Notes: generated by a model from the sequence alone, not told the origin. DNA of 64,000 bases from Lachnospiraceae bacterium (GCA_017463255.1 JAFTPP010000002.1:1-64000), one strand, 5' to 3'. Positions 8,971 to 18,187 are shown, counted from the first letter of the stretch. A program made the numbers and translations.

Positions 8971-9270
8971 ATGAACAGTAAAATCAAAACTCCGGCAGTG
9001 GACCATCTTTTAGATGCTATTCTTTGTCTTGAAACAAAAGAAGAATGTTACAACTTTTTTGAAGATTTATGTACAGTGAACGAATTATTATCTTTATCAC
9101 AGCGTTTTGATGTTGCTACAATGTTACGTGATAAAAAGACTTATTTGGAAATCGCGGAAAAAACCGGTGCCAGCACCGCTACTATCAGTCGTGTAAACCG
9201 TTCCTTAATCTACGGCAGTGACGGATATGAACTGATTTTCAAACGCTTAGAAGCAAAAGAAGCAGAATAA
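8971..9270 (+). CDS. YerC/YecD family TrpR-like regulator
   Basis: A 99-residue protein of the TrpR-related YerC/YecD family. It shows the characteristic 'LCTVNELLSLSQRFDVATML' and 'YLEIAEKTGASTATISRVNRSL' helix-turn-helix. A GAAAGGG ribosome site precedes the ATG. Members bind DNA; the B. subtilis homologue lies near pcrB-pcrA-ligA, whereas here pcrA is about 4 kb away. The next plus-strand signal is a terminator, so it is a single-gene unit. Confidence 0.88.
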   Translation: MNSKIKTPAVDHLLDAILCLETKEECYNFFEDLCTVNELLSLSQRFDVATMLRDKKTYLEIAEKTGASTATISRVNRSLIYGSDGYELIFKRLEAKEAE

Positions 9271-9281
9271 CAGACAATAGC

Positions 9282-9315
9282 AAAGCCCCGTGAACAACCA
9301 TTCACGAGGCTTTTT
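9282..9315. terminator. bidirectional terminator
   Basis: The stem AAAGCCCCGTGAA / TTCACGAGGCTTT is followed by T-rich sequence. It lies between the convergent YerC and bactofilin genes. Confidence 0.88.
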
Positions 9316-9321
9316 CTTTCC

Positions 9322-9687
9322 TTAATTTGCTCCCATTAAAACATCTGAGTTCATCAGGCAATTTCCCTGAAATACTGCATTTTCATCAATAATCAGGCTT
9401 CTTGTTGTAATATCACCCTTAATGGAACCCATCGCTGTAATTTCAATCTTATCTTCTACAGTGATGTTTCCTTCCACAGCACCGCCAACAATTACATTCT
9501 TAGCAGTAATGTTTCCGTAAATCTTTCCTTTGTCACTTAAAATTAATGTACCCTCACTTGTTACATCACCTCGGATAGTTCCTTCCACTCTTGTGGTATC
9601 CTTGGTTTTAAAGTTTCCTTCCAATACTGTGTCCGGTCCGATAATACTGTTAATTCTCTGCGAACCTGAAGTATCTCTTCTTGCCAT
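9322..9687 (-). CDS. bactofilin family cytoskeletal protein
   Basis: A 121-residue polymer-forming protein. The core (about residues 15-110) is the repetitive beta-helix seen in bactofilins, with motifs such as 'INSIIGPDTVLEGNFKTKDT', 'RVEGTIRGDV' and 'KIYGNITAKNVIVGGAVEGNI'. The ATG follows a GGGAGG. It lies 16 bases downstream of a membrane-anchored M23-like protein on the same strand. Bactofilin-M23 pairs are known to shape cells in Helicobacter and other bacteria, so a role as scaffold for the partner is a reasonable inference. Confidence 0.9.
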   Translation of the reverse strand: MARRDTSGSQRINSIIGPDTVLEGNFKTKDTTRVEGTIRGDVTSEGTLILSDKGKIYGNITAKNVIVGGAVEGNITVEDKIEITAMGSIKGDITTRSLIIDENAVFQGNCLMNSDVLMGAN

Positions 9688-9703
9688 ATTGACCTCCCTT
9701 TCT

Positions 9704-10537
9704 TTACCCTTTCAAATCCATAAGTTCCGCCGGATTAATATAATCCGCATTTAAGATAATCTGATAACCCAATACTGTGTCTGACTGCGCAGCTTCAAAC
9801 AACTGCATTCCCTTTGTTACCGTATCACCCACATTAACAACAACATTGCATTTGCATCGGTATACCGATACATATCCGTTTCCATGGTCCACTCTGACCA
9901 CGTTGGTATAAACAGAATCTTCACTGACCATAATAACCGTTCCATCTGCTGTTGCCATAACTATTCCGTCTTTTTCCAATACGAACTCTACAATCGGATT
10001 TTTAGAAGTCATCATCTCATTGGCAACTTCTTCAGAAATAATCGTTTCTCCGTCTGCATTCTGAGTACTGTTTCCGGTAATATCAATATCTGTATTCTGT
10101 CCTGCCATTTCGTTCATTGAAACAGCTTTGTTTGCCGGTAAACCGGTCGGTATGTATTTTGCAGCTTCTATGGCATCTTCCTCTGCCTCTAACTGAATTC
10201 TCTCTTCTTCAGCCTTAATCTTTTCTTCCAGAGTAGTACCTAAAATGGCATTACGTTCTTCCAGTTCTTCGATGGATTTTAAAAGACTTTCATTCTGTGC
10301 GTTTAAATCAAGAATATCCTGCTCAAGTCTTGAAACATCATTCGAAGCACTAATCATATATTCTCTTTCAATGTAGAAACATAATCCCACAACTGCTGTC
10401 GTGAACATCAACAAAAATATTATGCCCCAGGTAATTACCACTCCCAAAGCATGTTGCTTCACTTTACCGTCAATGGCATCCGACACTAACATAATCATCC
10501 GTTTCGTTTTACGCTTGTGTTTTTTTGATTCAACCAA
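9704..10537 (-). CDS. membrane-anchored, degenerate M23 (LytM-like) protein
   Basis: About 277 residues. A basic cytosolic N-terminus is followed by one membrane helix (about 35-57), a coiled coil (about 65-115) and a LytM-like beta domain near the C-terminus (VVRVDHGNGYVSVYR, then VNVGDTVTKGMQLFEA). Active M23 enzymes have an HxH after the 'YxxY' strand; here the position reads YRCKC, and the first zinc ligand block is also missing, so it is probably not catalytic. SpoIIQ is a known degenerate LytM precedent. A GGAGG places the start at TTG 10537. It is the upstream partner of the bactofilin gene. Confidence 0.8.
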   Translation of the reverse strand: MVESKKHKRKTKRMIMLVSDAIDGKVKQHALGVVITWGIIFLLMFTTAVVGLCFYIEREYMISASNDVSRLEQDILDLNAQNESLLKSIEELEERNAILGTTLEEKIKAEEERIQLEAEEDAIEAAKYIPTGLPANKAVSMNEMAGQNTDIDITGNSTQNADGETIISEEVANEMMTSKNPIVEFVLEKDGIVMATADGTVIMVSEDSVYTNVVRVDHGNGYVSVYRCKCNVVVNVGDTVTKGMQLFEAAQSDTVLGYQIILNADYINPAELMDLKG

Positions 10538-10609
10538 AATAGTCACCTCCAGTAAATCTTTTCCATTCTACCACAGGTTACCGTAAAAAGACAACGTTTT
10601 CCTTAATTT

Positions 10610-11662
10610 TTATACATTTAACCTCATATCTCCGGTCTGAATCCACTTTTTCTTACGCATAAATGTTGAAATTGCCAGTGTCAAAGCAGCCGGAGCTACA
10701 AAATGCATCACTACAATTTCGATGAATACTAACACCGGATTCATCCCTGATGCAGTCATTGTCTGGTATGCGTTAATCTGTCCTACAAGACCTGCTGTAC
10801 CCATTCCCGAACCGGTTGGATTATTGGTCATCTTAAGCACGATTGTAGATACCGGCCCTAATATAGCACTGGAAAGAATGACCGGAAGCCAGATAATCGG
10901 TTTCTTCACAATATTACTAATCTGCAGCATACTGGTTCCAAGTCCTTGAGCCAAGAGACCGTTTACTCTGTTTTCCTTATAAGAAGCAACCGCAAAGCCC
11001 ACCATATTACAGCAGCATCCCACTGTTGCGGCTCCCGCAGCAATACCGCTTAAGCCCAGGATAATACCTAATGCCGCAGAACTGATTGGCAGGGTCAGAA
11101 TCATACCCATCAGTACGGATACTATAATTCCCATAAGGAATGGCGCCTGTTCTGTACCCCAGTTAATCAGTGAACCAAGCCATGTCATAAACTTAGAGAT
11201 ACCGGGACCTGCCCAGAGACCTACAAAAGAACCAGCGCAAATACAGGCAAATGGTGTAATTAAGATATCTACCTTGGTTCTTCCTGAAACCAGTCTTCCC
11301 ATATATATACTGATAATGGCTGCAATAAACGCACCTAATGGTTCTCCCACACCTTGTAGTATCACTTCATTGCCTGCAAGAATCTTACTTGCAAAAGAAC
11401 CAATCATTCCGGCTGTTGCCGAAGACACAACCACCAACGGACTCGCCTTTAATTTCGTTGCAACACCCACACCGATTCCTGCTCCAGTCATTATGGAAGC
11501 AATCTTCCCAATCAATATAAAAAACGCACCTACTGTTCCCGGAATCAGTCCGCCTATCTGACTGATAATAGTGCCGATAATAAGCGTTGCGAACAAACCC
11601 GAAGCCATACCACTTAAACCATCAATAAAAATTTCATTTAACAGATTGATTATTTTTTTCAT
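10610..11662 (-). CDS. PTS EIIC_2-type membrane protein (PfoR-like)
   Basis: A roughly 350-residue polytopic membrane protein matching the PTS_EIIC_2 / PfoR group. Its features are the N-terminal 'GLSGMASGLFATLIIGTII' helix, 'GAGIGVGVATKLKASPLVV', and the Gly/Ala-rich later segments with GCCCNM and PTGSGMGTAG. No EIIA or EIIB genes are adjacent. Despite the name, PfoR-type proteins have been linked to regulation of perfringolysin in Clostridium perfringens and to unknown transport. The start is MKKIINLL at 11662 behind GGAGG (short spacing); the frame reaches 11695 with a TTG. Confidence 0.75.
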   Translation of the reverse strand: MKKIINLLNEIFIDGLSGMASGLFATLIIGTIISQIGGLIPGTVGAFFILIGKIASIMTGAGIGVGVATKLKASPLVVVSSATAGMIGSFASKILAGNEVILQGVGEPLGAFIAAIISIYMGRLVSGRTKVDILITPFACICAGSFVGLWAGPGISKFMTWLGSLINWGTEQAPFLMGIIVSVLMGMILTLPISSAALGIILGLSGIAAGAATVGCCCNMVGFAVASYKENRVNGLLAQGLGTSMLQISNIVKKPIIWLPVILSSAILGPVSTIVLKMTNNPTGSGMGTAGLVGQINAYQTMTASGMNPVLVFIEIVVMHFVAPAALTLAISTFMRKKKWIQTGDMRLNV

Positions 11663-11813
11663 ATTCCTCCGTTCCGAAGTGACATATATTCTCAATGGAA
11701 TTCATTGTATTTCAAGCAATGAATCCAACCTGTGCCCACTCCACAATACTAAATAACATCATAGTAGCCATATATTAACACATTGCATGCCACCTTTACC
11801 AGCACTTTTACGC

Positions 11814-11842
11814 TTTACTTTTGCGACGTATTATGCTATCCT
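11814..11842 (+). promoter_or_regulatory. predicted promoter of the cold shock gene
   Basis: TTTACT and TATCCT are spaced by 17 bases, about 40 bases before the ribosome site. The short leader between them and GGAGG is AT-rich. Confidence 0.4.
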
Positions 11843-11888
11843 ATTTTTGTTGCATATGCAGCATTATATTTTTTTGGAGGTATCTATA

Positions 11889-12089
11889 ATGAACAAAGGT
11901 ACAGTTAAGTGGTTTAACAACCAAAAAGGTTACGGATTCATCTCTGACGAACAGGGTAACGATGTTTTCGTACATTACTCAGGATTAAACATGGAAGGCT
12001 TCAAGTCTCTTGACGAAGGCGCTTCTGTAGAATTCGAAGTAATTCAGGGTGAAAAAGGACCTCAGGCTGTAAACGTTACAAAATGCTAA
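11889..12089 (+). CDS. cold shock protein, CspA family
   Basis: A 66-residue single-domain OB-fold RNA/DNA chaperone. It carries RNP1 (KGYGFISDE, near 16-24) and RNP2 (DVFVHYSGL, near 29-37), the aromatic nucleic-acid-binding patches of the family. A strong GGAGG lies 10 bases before the ATG at 11889. The frame begins further upstream, but that extension is not part of the family and lacks a ribosome site. Monocistronic, ended by a terminator shared with hisA. Confidence 0.95.
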   Translation: MNKGTVKWFNNQKGYGFISDEQGNDVFVHYSGLNMEGFKSLDEGASVEFEVIQGEKGPQAVNVTKC

Positions 12090-12236
12090 TTTTGTAGTGA
12101 TTACACATTTTAATCTAAGTTTTCGATGTGCCTTTTCTTAATATAAATCAAACGAAACAGATTTTTCGCAGTACATTTAGTTTTGAAATAAGCAGTATAG
12201 TGTTAACAATGGATTAAAACCGGTTTTACCGGAATG

Positions 12237-12268
12237 AAAAGAGCAAGGATACATTCCTTGCTCTTTTT
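12237..12268. terminator. bidirectional terminator
   Basis: The stem AAAGAGCAAGGA / TCCTTGCTCTTTTT with a 5-base loop lies between the convergent cold shock and hisA genes. Confidence 0.9.
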
Positions 12269-12275
12269 GTATGTT

Positions 12276-13049
12276 CTATTTTAACTTATTTACAATATCT
12301 TCAAAAGAAAGCTTTCCTCCAAAAATATCTAAAGCACTTCCAATGGTTACATTTACTTTGCCCCTGCCTAATGTACGGATTAAATCCAAATCCTCCATTG
12401 CATGTACACCACCGGCATAAGTGACAGGAATCTTGCCCCAGGCACCTAACATTTCCACTAACTCAGTCTCAATTCCTTCTGCTTTTCCTTCCACATCCAC
12501 TGCATGAATTAAAAACTCATCACAATAATCGCTGAAGAAATCCAAAGTTCTTTCATCCAATATGACATCTGTAAATTTTTGCCAACGGTCTGTTACGATG
12601 TAATACTGCCCGTCTTTCTTTCTACAGCTTAAATCCAACACCAGATTTTCTTTTCCCACATAATCCACTAATTTCTGCAGATTTTCATACTGGACTTCTC
12701 CATCCTTAAATACATAGGAGGTCACAATAACATGGCTTGCACCGGCATTTAAAAACTCTGCTGCATTTTTAGCATTAATTCCTCCGCCGATTTGCATTCC
12801 GCCCGGATAATTTAGTAATGCATTGAAAGCCTGTTCTTTTGTAGCTTCATAATATTCACTGGTAGGCGGATTTAATAAAATAATATGCCCGCCCTTCAAA
12901 TGATACTTATGATAAAGCTTGGCAAAATAAGCAGCATCCTGTTCACATACAAAATTTTCCACCGCCTGATTGCCCGCATCCCGAAGACTTGAGCCTACTA
13001 TCTGTTTTACCTTTCCGTTATGAATATCAATACAAGGTCTAAATTCCAT
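12276..13049 (-). CDS. hisA: HisA, eukaryotic-type phosphoribosylformimino-AICAR-P isomerase
   Basis: A 257-residue TIM barrel that isomerises ProFAR to PRFAR in histidine synthesis. It follows the HIS6-type (eukaryotic) subfamily: an N-terminal 'EFRPCIDIHNGKVKQIVG', 'GGHIILLNPP', 'MQIGGGINAKNAAEFLNAGA', and a C-terminal 'VTYAGGVHAMEDLDLI' with 'VTIGSALDIFGG'. The usual bacterial HisA is shorter and starts with a different signature. No other his genes lie in the window, so it is detached from the pathway. The ATG has an AGGAGTG site. Whether it is the cell's only HisA cannot be seen. Confidence 0.85.
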   Translation of the reverse strand: MEFRPCIDIHNGKVKQIVGSSLRDAGNQAVENFVCEQDAAYFAKLYHKYHLKGGHIILLNPPTSEYYEATKEQAFNALLNYPGGMQIGGGINAKNAAEFLNAGASHVIVTSYVFKDGEVQYENLQKLVDYVGKENLVLDLSCRKKDGQYYIVTDRWQKFTDVILDERTLDFFSDYCDEFLIHAVDVEGKAEGIETELVEMLGAWGKIPVTYAGGVHAMEDLDLIRTLGRGKVNVTIGSALDIFGGKLSFEDIVNKLK

Positions 13050-13164
13050 TAGAACACTCCTTTATGATTTATAAAATGAATAATTTTAAAGCAATTTCAA
13101 ATAATATTGTTGAACTGTTATAAGTTCAATTATTCACAGCATTTTTTTGCAGAAGGAGGTTACT

Positions 13165-13515
13165 GTGAAAAAATTACAAAAAGTAATTACAGTGATGCTT
13201 GTTGCTTCCTTGCTTGTCCTTTGTGTAGCATGTGGCCGTAACGATTCAAACGGTGACGCCAACGATATGGCAGATACTAACACAGGCGAAAATACTGATA
13301 CAAACGGAAACAACAATTCGGGTAACAGTACCAATGGCAACAGCGCCAATGGTAACAACACGAACAACAACTCCGGCGACTCTCTCTTAGAAGATGCCGG
13401 TGACGCTGTGGGAGATGTTGTAGATGGTGCAACCGACATGGTAGACGATGTTACGGATGGTGTTGATAACGCTACCGAAGATATGGTAGGCGGCGGCGAT
13501 ACCCGAAGACGTTAA
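13165..13515 (+). CDS. small Asn/Gly-rich lipoprotein
   Basis: A lipoprotein of about 116 residues. The signal sequence ends in a lipobox with Cys23 (LCVAC). It is followed by a low-complexity Asn/Gly/Asp/Thr/Ser stretch (about residues 25-75) and an Asp/Val-rich repeat region (DAVGDVVDGATDMVDDVTDG). A clean AGGAGG 5 bases before the GTG at 13165 sets the start. The mature region is probably disordered and acts as a surface linker; I do not recognise a function. It faces fbp convergently. Confidence 0.75.
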   Translation: MKKLQKVITVMLVASLLVLCVACGRNDSNGDANDMADTNTGENTDTNGNNNSGNSTNGNSANGNNTNNNSGDSLLEDAGDAVGDVVDGATDMVDDVTDGVDNATEDMVGGGDTRRR

Positions 13516-13561
13516 CGCATCCACGGCAGTTATTCCTTCCGTTATGGATTTAATGACTGCC

Positions 13562-15520
13562 TTACATATCCTTTTCTACAATCACACCCTGACGGTAAGC
13601 CTCTAACAATTCCTCAAGCTGATAAATACTCTCTTTTAAAGAAGCACCGATATCTGTATCAGCTACGCTCTGTCTCCTTCTTGTGGTCTCAACAGTAATG
13701 GTATCTGAAAAAATATCTGATTCATTTTTAATAGCTTCTTCTGAGGAAGTAAAGGGTTCATGACTTACCAAACGCATTCCATAAGAATTTGCTACCAGGG
13801 TATATCCCGCTATTCCTGTTTTTTCCTGATAAGCTCTTGAGAATCCGCCGTCAATAACCAATAATTTACCGCCACATTTAATTGGTGTTTCACCCTTCTT
13901 TAATTCTACCGGCACATGACCGTTAATAATGTGGGAATACTTGGTATCAAGTCCAAATTCTTCCAATATCTTATTTACCACCGACTCATCCTCCATGAGA
14001 CGATAGTACGCATTTTTTCTTTCCTCATGACTTTCCTTGTCTTCAATAAAGTATCTCTCAAAGGTTGTCATCTTATCCTTGCCGTATACCGGGGAATTAG
14101 GACCTGCCCAGATATACCATAATACATCAAGACCTCTTAATTTTTCTGCATTATCCTGGCTTGAATAATATCCTTTTCTGGCATAAGAATCTAAAACATC
14201 ATACAATTCCCTGCCTTTATATTCTTTGCCGTATACATTAACAACCTTAAAATTGCCGTCCTCATCCATGGGCACGCATCCGTGATATAAAAGATTAGAG
14301 TTGTGAATCTTATACAAGCCACCCTTGGCAAAAAGAAAACGGACATGGGTTTGTAACTTTTCACATCGTACAAATGCCTGTCGCAGTCTTTCCACCACTT
14401 CCTCTTCTTCCGGTGTAAGACGGTACGGGTCATTGGGATCAATGGTTGGAAATTCCGTATCCTTAAGAGGATAAGTAACCCCATCAATGGTGATGGTCTT
14501 ATCTTCATAATTAATCTTATCTAATAACAATCTGTCCTGTAATTCAAACTCAGGACGACGCATAATCAATTGGCCTTCCAACTTAAACTGTATAATGGTA
14601 ATTGCTTTATGCATTTTCATATCAAGACTTAAATCCTTGGTATTATAGTCCGTGTTGTACTTAATGGCAAAACAATCACAATTCACATTTTTATATGTCT
14701 CCAGGGCAAAAGTGGCAAGAGGTATCAGGTTAATACCATAACCTTCCTCCAAAGTATCCAGATTGCCGTAACGTGCCGACATTCTGATTACACTGGCAAT
14801 ACATGCAAGGCTTCCTGCTGCCGCTCCCATCCATACAATATCGTGATTGCCCCACTGAACATCCACTGAATGATAATGTCGCAAGGTTTCAAGAATCATA
14901 TGGGGACCGGGACCTCTGTCATAAATATCCCCTACAATATGTAAGTGATCAATAACCAATCTCTGAATCAGATTACTTAACGCCACAATAAATTCCGGAG
15001 CACGTCCGATTCTGATAATGGTATTGATGATTTCATTATAATAAGCCTCTTTATCCTGAAGCTCTGCTTTTTCCGTAATTAATTCTTCTATAATATATGC
15101 AAAATCTTTGGGTAAAGCCTTTCTTACTTTAGACCTTGTGTACTTAGAAGATACTCTTTTGGTAATCTGTACCAGACGATGCAAGGTAATCTTATACCAA
15201 TCTTCTATATTATCCTCTTCCTTTAATATCAGTTCCAGTTTTTCTTTCGGATAATAGATTAGGGTTGCAAGGCTTTTTTTGTCCTTATTGCTTAACGTAT
15301 TTCCAAATTCTTCATCAATTTTTCTTCTGACAGAACCGGAACCGTTCTTTAACACATGATTAAACTGTTCGTATTCTCCGTGTATATCAGTTAAAAAATG
15401 CTCTGTCCCTTTGGGTAAATTTAAAATTGACTGTAAATTAATAATCTCCGTGGAAGCAGCTGCAATTGTCGGATACTGCTTTGCAAGGCTTTTCAATAAT
15501 CTAATGTCCATTTCCTGCAT
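13562..15520 (-). CDS. fbp: fructose-1,6-bisphosphatase, class III
   Basis: A 652-residue gluconeogenic enzyme hydrolysing fructose 1,6-bisphosphate, of the class III type found in Firmicutes. The metallophosphatase motifs are visible: [10 protein letters not shown] near residue 42, [11 protein letters not shown] near 195, and [11 protein letters not shown] near 220. Further conserved segments are '[21 protein letters not shown]' and 'INGHVPVEL' with a [11 protein letters not shown] block. Length agrees with the family (about 640-670). A GGAGG lies 11 bases before the ATG. It stands alone after the dapB terminator. Confidence 0.95.
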   Translation of the reverse strand: MQEMDIRLLKSLAKQYPTIAAASTEIINLQSILNLPKGTEHFLTDIHGEYEQFNHVLKNGSGSVRRKIDEEFGNTLSNKDKKSLATLIYYPKEKLELILKEEDNIEDWYKITLHRLVQITKRVSSKYTRSKVRKALPKDFAYIIEELITEKAELQDKEAYYNEIINTIIRIGRAPEFIVALSNLIQRLVIDHLHIVGDIYDRGPGPHMILETLRHYHSVDVQWGNHDIVWMGAAAGSLACIASVIRMSARYGNLDTLEEGYGINLIPLATFALETYKNVNCDCFAIKYNTDYNTKDLSLDMKMHKAITIIQFKLEGQLIMRRPEFELQDRLLLDKINYEDKTITIDGVTYPLKDTEFPTIDPNDPYRLTPEEEEVVERLRQAFVRCEKLQTHVRFLFAKGGLYKIHNSNLLYHGCVPMDEDGNFKVVNVYGKEYKGRELYDVLDSYARKGYYSSQDNAEKLRGLDVLWYIWAGPNSPVYGKDKMTTFERYFIEDKESHEERKNAYYRLMEDESVVNKILEEFGLDTKYSHIINGHVPVELKKGETPIKCGGKLLVIDGGFSRAYQEKTGIAGYTLVANSYGMRLVSHEPFTSSEEAIKNESDIFSDTITVETTRRRQSVADTDIGASLKESIYQLEELLEAYRQGVIVEKDM

Positions 15521-15551
15521 CCGTCCTAATACCTCCGGTTAATAAGAATAA

Positions 15552-15583
15552 AAAACCTGCGGAGATTTTCTCCACAGGTTTTA
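15552..15583 (-). terminator. terminator of the dapA-dapB unit
   Basis: The hairpin AAACCTGTGGAG-AAAAT-CTCCGCAGGTTT with a following T-run on the minus strand sits 34 bases after the dapB stop. The A-rich left side could serve the other direction too, but no plus-strand gene ends there. Confidence 0.88.
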
Positions 15584-15616
15584 TTATACCATTTAAAAAA
15601 TAATGCTTCAATGAAA

Positions 15617-16378
15617 TTATGCGTTAATCACATCACTCATTGTATATAATCCCGGCTTTTTGTCTTTTAAAAACTTAGCTGCCTGGATAGCACCTTTCCC
15701 GAATACCGCACGTGAATATGCTGTATGTGAAAAAGTAATGACTTCATCGGTTCCTGCAAAAATAACATCATGGTCACCTACAATGGTTCCCCCACGTACT
15801 GCCGAAATACCGATTTCTTTCTTTTCACGTTTTTTGCGCTCAGTACTTCTGTCATATTTGTATTCATATTCGTTATCCAGTACTTCATTGATGGAATCAG
15901 CAAGGGCTAAAGCCGTACCGCTTGGTGCATCCAACTTCTGGTTATGATGCTTTTCAACAATTTCAATGTCAAAGCCTGCATTAGCAAGAATTGATGTTGC
16001 CTCTTTTAATAACTTCATCAACATATTAATTCCCAAAGACATGTTTGCTGAACGAAGAACTGCAGTCTTTTTGGATGCTTCTTCCACCTTTTTTAACTGC
16101 TCATCACTTAAACCTGTTGTACATAATACAACACCGATTCCTTTGCTTACCGCATAATCTAAAAGTCCGTCTACTGCACTTGCTGCTGCAAAGTCAATAA
16201 TAACATCAGCTTCAACATCACATTCTTCAATTGTCTTAAAAACAGGATATGTATTCTGTACTTTATCAAAAGGATCAACGCCTGCAACAATTTCAACAGC
16301 TTCATCGTTTGCCACAAGTCCTGAGATTACCTGACCCATTCTTCCGTTACAACCATGCATAATAACTCTTGTACTCAT
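15617..16378 (-). CDS. dapB: 4-hydroxy-tetrahydrodipicolinate reductase
   Basis: A 253-residue NAD(P)H-dependent enzyme of the diaminopimelate/lysine pathway, acting directly after DapA. The N-terminal Rossmann motif HGCNGRMGQVI (residues 7-17) and the catalytic E(K)HHNQKLDAPSGTA segment near 150-165 are present. GGAGG lies upstream of the ATG at 16378, which removes a 4-residue ORF extension. It is 40 bases downstream of dapA and ends before a terminator, so the two form an operon under the lysine riboswitch. Confidence 0.95.
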   Translation of the reverse strand: MSTRVIMHGCNGRMGQVISGLVANDEAVEIVAGVDPFDKVQNTYPVFKTIEECDVEADVIIDFAAASAVDGLLDYAVSKGIGVVLCTTGLSDEQLKKVEEASKKTAVLRSANMSLGINMLMKLLKEATSILANAGFDIEIVEKHHNQKLDAPSGTALALADSINEVLDNEYEYKYDRSTERKKREKKEIGISAVRGGTIVGDHDVIFAGTDEVITFSHTAYSRAVFGKGAIQAAKFLKDKKPGLYTMSDVINA

Positions 16379-16418
16379 AACTTCCTCCATTCCGAAGCGT
16401 TTACGTAAGGAACGCTTC

Positions 16419-17306
16419 TTAGATCAAACCGTATGCTTTCATTGCTTTAGCCAACTTTTCAGCATTGGCATCTTCCATTTCAGTTAACGGACGACGTAAG
16501 TATCCTGTATCAAATCCCATAAGCTCCATACCTTTTTTTACAGGAATTGGATTTACTTCACAGAATAAAGCATCAATTAAATCGATGGAATTAAGCTGCA
16601 GCGCACGGCTTCCTTCTACGTCACCTTCAAAGAATTTTGCACAGATATCATGTGTTTCTTTTGGTGCAATGTTAGAAAGAACAGAAATAACACCTTTTCC
16701 GCCTAAAGCCAAAAGCGGTACAATCTGGTCGTCATTACCTGAATATAAATCCACACATCCGTCTGCAAGTGCCATTAATTTTGTTACCTGACCGATATTA
16801 CCTGTTGCATCTTTAACACCTACAATGTTTGGAATGTTCTTACATAATTTAACAACTGTTTCAGGTAAAATATTTAATCCGCCTGTTCTTCCCGGAATAT
16901 TATAAAGAATAATCGGAATCTTTACAGAGTTTGCTACGATTTCAAAATGTTCGTAAAGCCCCTTCTGTGTACATTTATTATAGTAAGGAGTTACCAATAA
17001 CAATGCATCTGCTCCGGCCTTTTCAGCCTCTTGTGATAAGTATACTGCTGTTTCTGTTGAGTTACTTCCTGTACCTGCCACAACCGGTACTCTTCCTGCA
17101 ACCTGCTTTACGCAGTAAGCAATAACATCAATATGTTCTTCATGTGATAAGGTAGAAGCTTCGCCGGTAGTACCGCATACGATGATTGCATCAGTTCCAT
17201 TTGCAATCTGGTATTCGATATTTGCCGCAAATCTTTCGTAATCAACTTCTCCGTTTTCTTTAAATGGTGTAATAATTGCTACACCTGCTCCTGTAAAAAT
17301 AGCCAT
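16419..17306 (-). CDS. dapA: 4-hydroxy-tetrahydrodipicolinate synthase
   Basis: A 295-residue (beta/alpha)8 aldolase condensing pyruvate and aspartate semialdehyde, the first committed step to diaminopimelate and lysine. The Schiff-base lysine lies in PNIVGVKDATGNI near residue 160. GTTGEASTL (near 43-51) and YNIPGRTGG (near 132-140) are conserved active-site segments. The start is the ATG at 17306 behind AAGGAGGAG; six extra ORF residues upstream are not needed. Its leader carries a lysine riboswitch, so the pair dapA-dapB is likely repressed by lysine. Confidence 0.96.
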   Translation of the reverse strand: MAIFTGAGVAIITPFKENGEVDYERFAANIEYQIANGTDAIIVCGTTGEASTLSHEEHIDVIAYCVKQVAGRVPVVAGTGSNSTETAVYLSQEAEKAGADALLLVTPYYNKCTQKGLYEHFEIVANSVKIPIILYNIPGRTGGLNILPETVVKLCKNIPNIVGVKDATGNIGQVTKLMALADGCVDLYSGNDDQIVPLLALGGKGVISVLSNIAPKETHDICAKFFEGDVEGSRALQLNSIDLIDALFCEVNPIPVKKGMELMGFDTGYLRRPLTEMEDANAEKLAKAMKAYGLI

Positions 17307-17371
17307 TTTCTTCTCCTCCTTCAATTAGCCATTGTGGGCGGTATATTGTGTGGAAAGAATCTCTTATGAAC

Positions 17372-17405
17372 AAAAAAAGACGACCTTGTAAAAATACAGA
17401 CGGCC
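17372..17405 (-). terminator. likely expression-platform terminator of the lysine riboswitch
   Basis: On the minus strand, an imperfect hairpin (GCCGTCTGTA...TACAAGGTCGTC, with bulges) is followed by TCTTTTTTT. It lies between the aptamer and the dapA start. The stem is weaker than the simple terminators elsewhere in the window, which would suit a switchable element. Confidence 0.5.
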
Positions 17406-17451
17406 GGCACACATAAAAAATCCTATAATTACAATTTTGATAGCGCCCCAT

Positions 17452-17602
17452 CTTAACGATGACAGTTATACACCTGTTCGATGCATTCCCAAGACTTGAC
17501 TTTCAGGTCATCTCCTCTTTCGGCGTCGTTCCCTTTTCCGGCTTCTCTTATGTGCCTGTCACATCAAAGACGGTACTGATGAAAAACGCAACCTCTATCC
17601 GT
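17452..17602 (-). ncRNA. lysine riboswitch (L box) upstream of dapA
   Basis: Reading the minus strand, the aptamer landmarks appear in the right order: GATAGAGGTTGCG, an AGTA motif, GGGAACGACGCCGAAAG, AAGTCTTGGGAATGC and the closing AACTGTCAT. The element sits immediately upstream of dapA and about 145 bases before its start codon, the expected place. Lysine binding is expected to stabilise the downstream terminator. Confidence 0.9.
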
Positions 17603-17686
17603 TTATATTATTAAAAAAGCAAAATAATCATAGCACGCATGCGAATGACTGTCAATGCACTTGCTATGATTATTTTTTAATTCACC

Positions 17687-18187
17687 TTATTCTTCCGGAA
17701 AAATCTTAAATTTTACTGTATCAATGCGAAAAATATCATCAGCCAGCATGCAAATATCATCACACAGCTGAATTCCTGTCATTATAACGCTCTGATTCTC
17801 ACCACGGACACTCAGAATCTCTTTTAACTCATCAACTCCGATAATCCCGTTGTCAATAATTCCTAAAAGCTCATCCAGTACCAGTAAATCGCATTCTCCT
17901 GTACTTAATACCTTCCTTGCAAAATTAAGTCCGTTCATAATATTTCTGACTTCTTCCTGCTTCTGTTCTTCTGTAAGATTCACAAAATCACTCTCTGACT
18001 TTTCAAATCTGAACACTTTGATTTCCGGTTCAAGACGCTTTAATATATCTGACCCGCCGGCACTTTTTAAAAAACGTATTACTACCACGTTTTTACCGCA
18101 CTCAGCCATTTCAATCGCTCTACCTATAGCGGCGGATGACTTTCCGATTCCTTCCCCGCTATAAATCTGTACTGTCCCTTTTCTCAT
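17687..18187 (-). CDS. corrinoid adenosyltransferase-like P-loop ATPase (CobO/BtuR family, divergent)
   Basis: A 166-residue protein similar to cob(I)yrinic acid a,c-diamide adenosyltransferase. The start is the ATG at 18187 behind AAAGGAAT. The P-loop reads YSGEGIGKSSAAIGRA (near residues 8-23), where the classical family has GDGKGKTTAA. The Walker B-like LLVLDELLGIIDNG (near 105) and VIMTG segments also fit. The C-terminus lacks the usual KHPF..GI tail, so it is a divergent member. Adenosylation of corrinoids is the family function, but this copy could have another role. It lies 78 bases downstream of the SSB-like gene. Confidence 0.65.
   Translation of the reverse strand: MRKGTVQIYSGEGIGKSSAAIGRAIEMAECGKNVVVIRFLKSAGGSDILKRLEPEIKVFRFEKSESDFVNLTEEQKQEEVRNIMNGLNFARKVLSTGECDLLVLDELLGIIDNGIIGVDELKEILSVRGENQSVIMTGIQLCDDICMLADDIFRIDTVKFKIFPEE

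Noticed and set aside
13525..13562. Hairpin GGCAGT...ACTGCC after the lipoprotein gene as terminator
   Set aside because: The loop is about 25 bases, the stem short, and no T-run follows; not firm enough to list.
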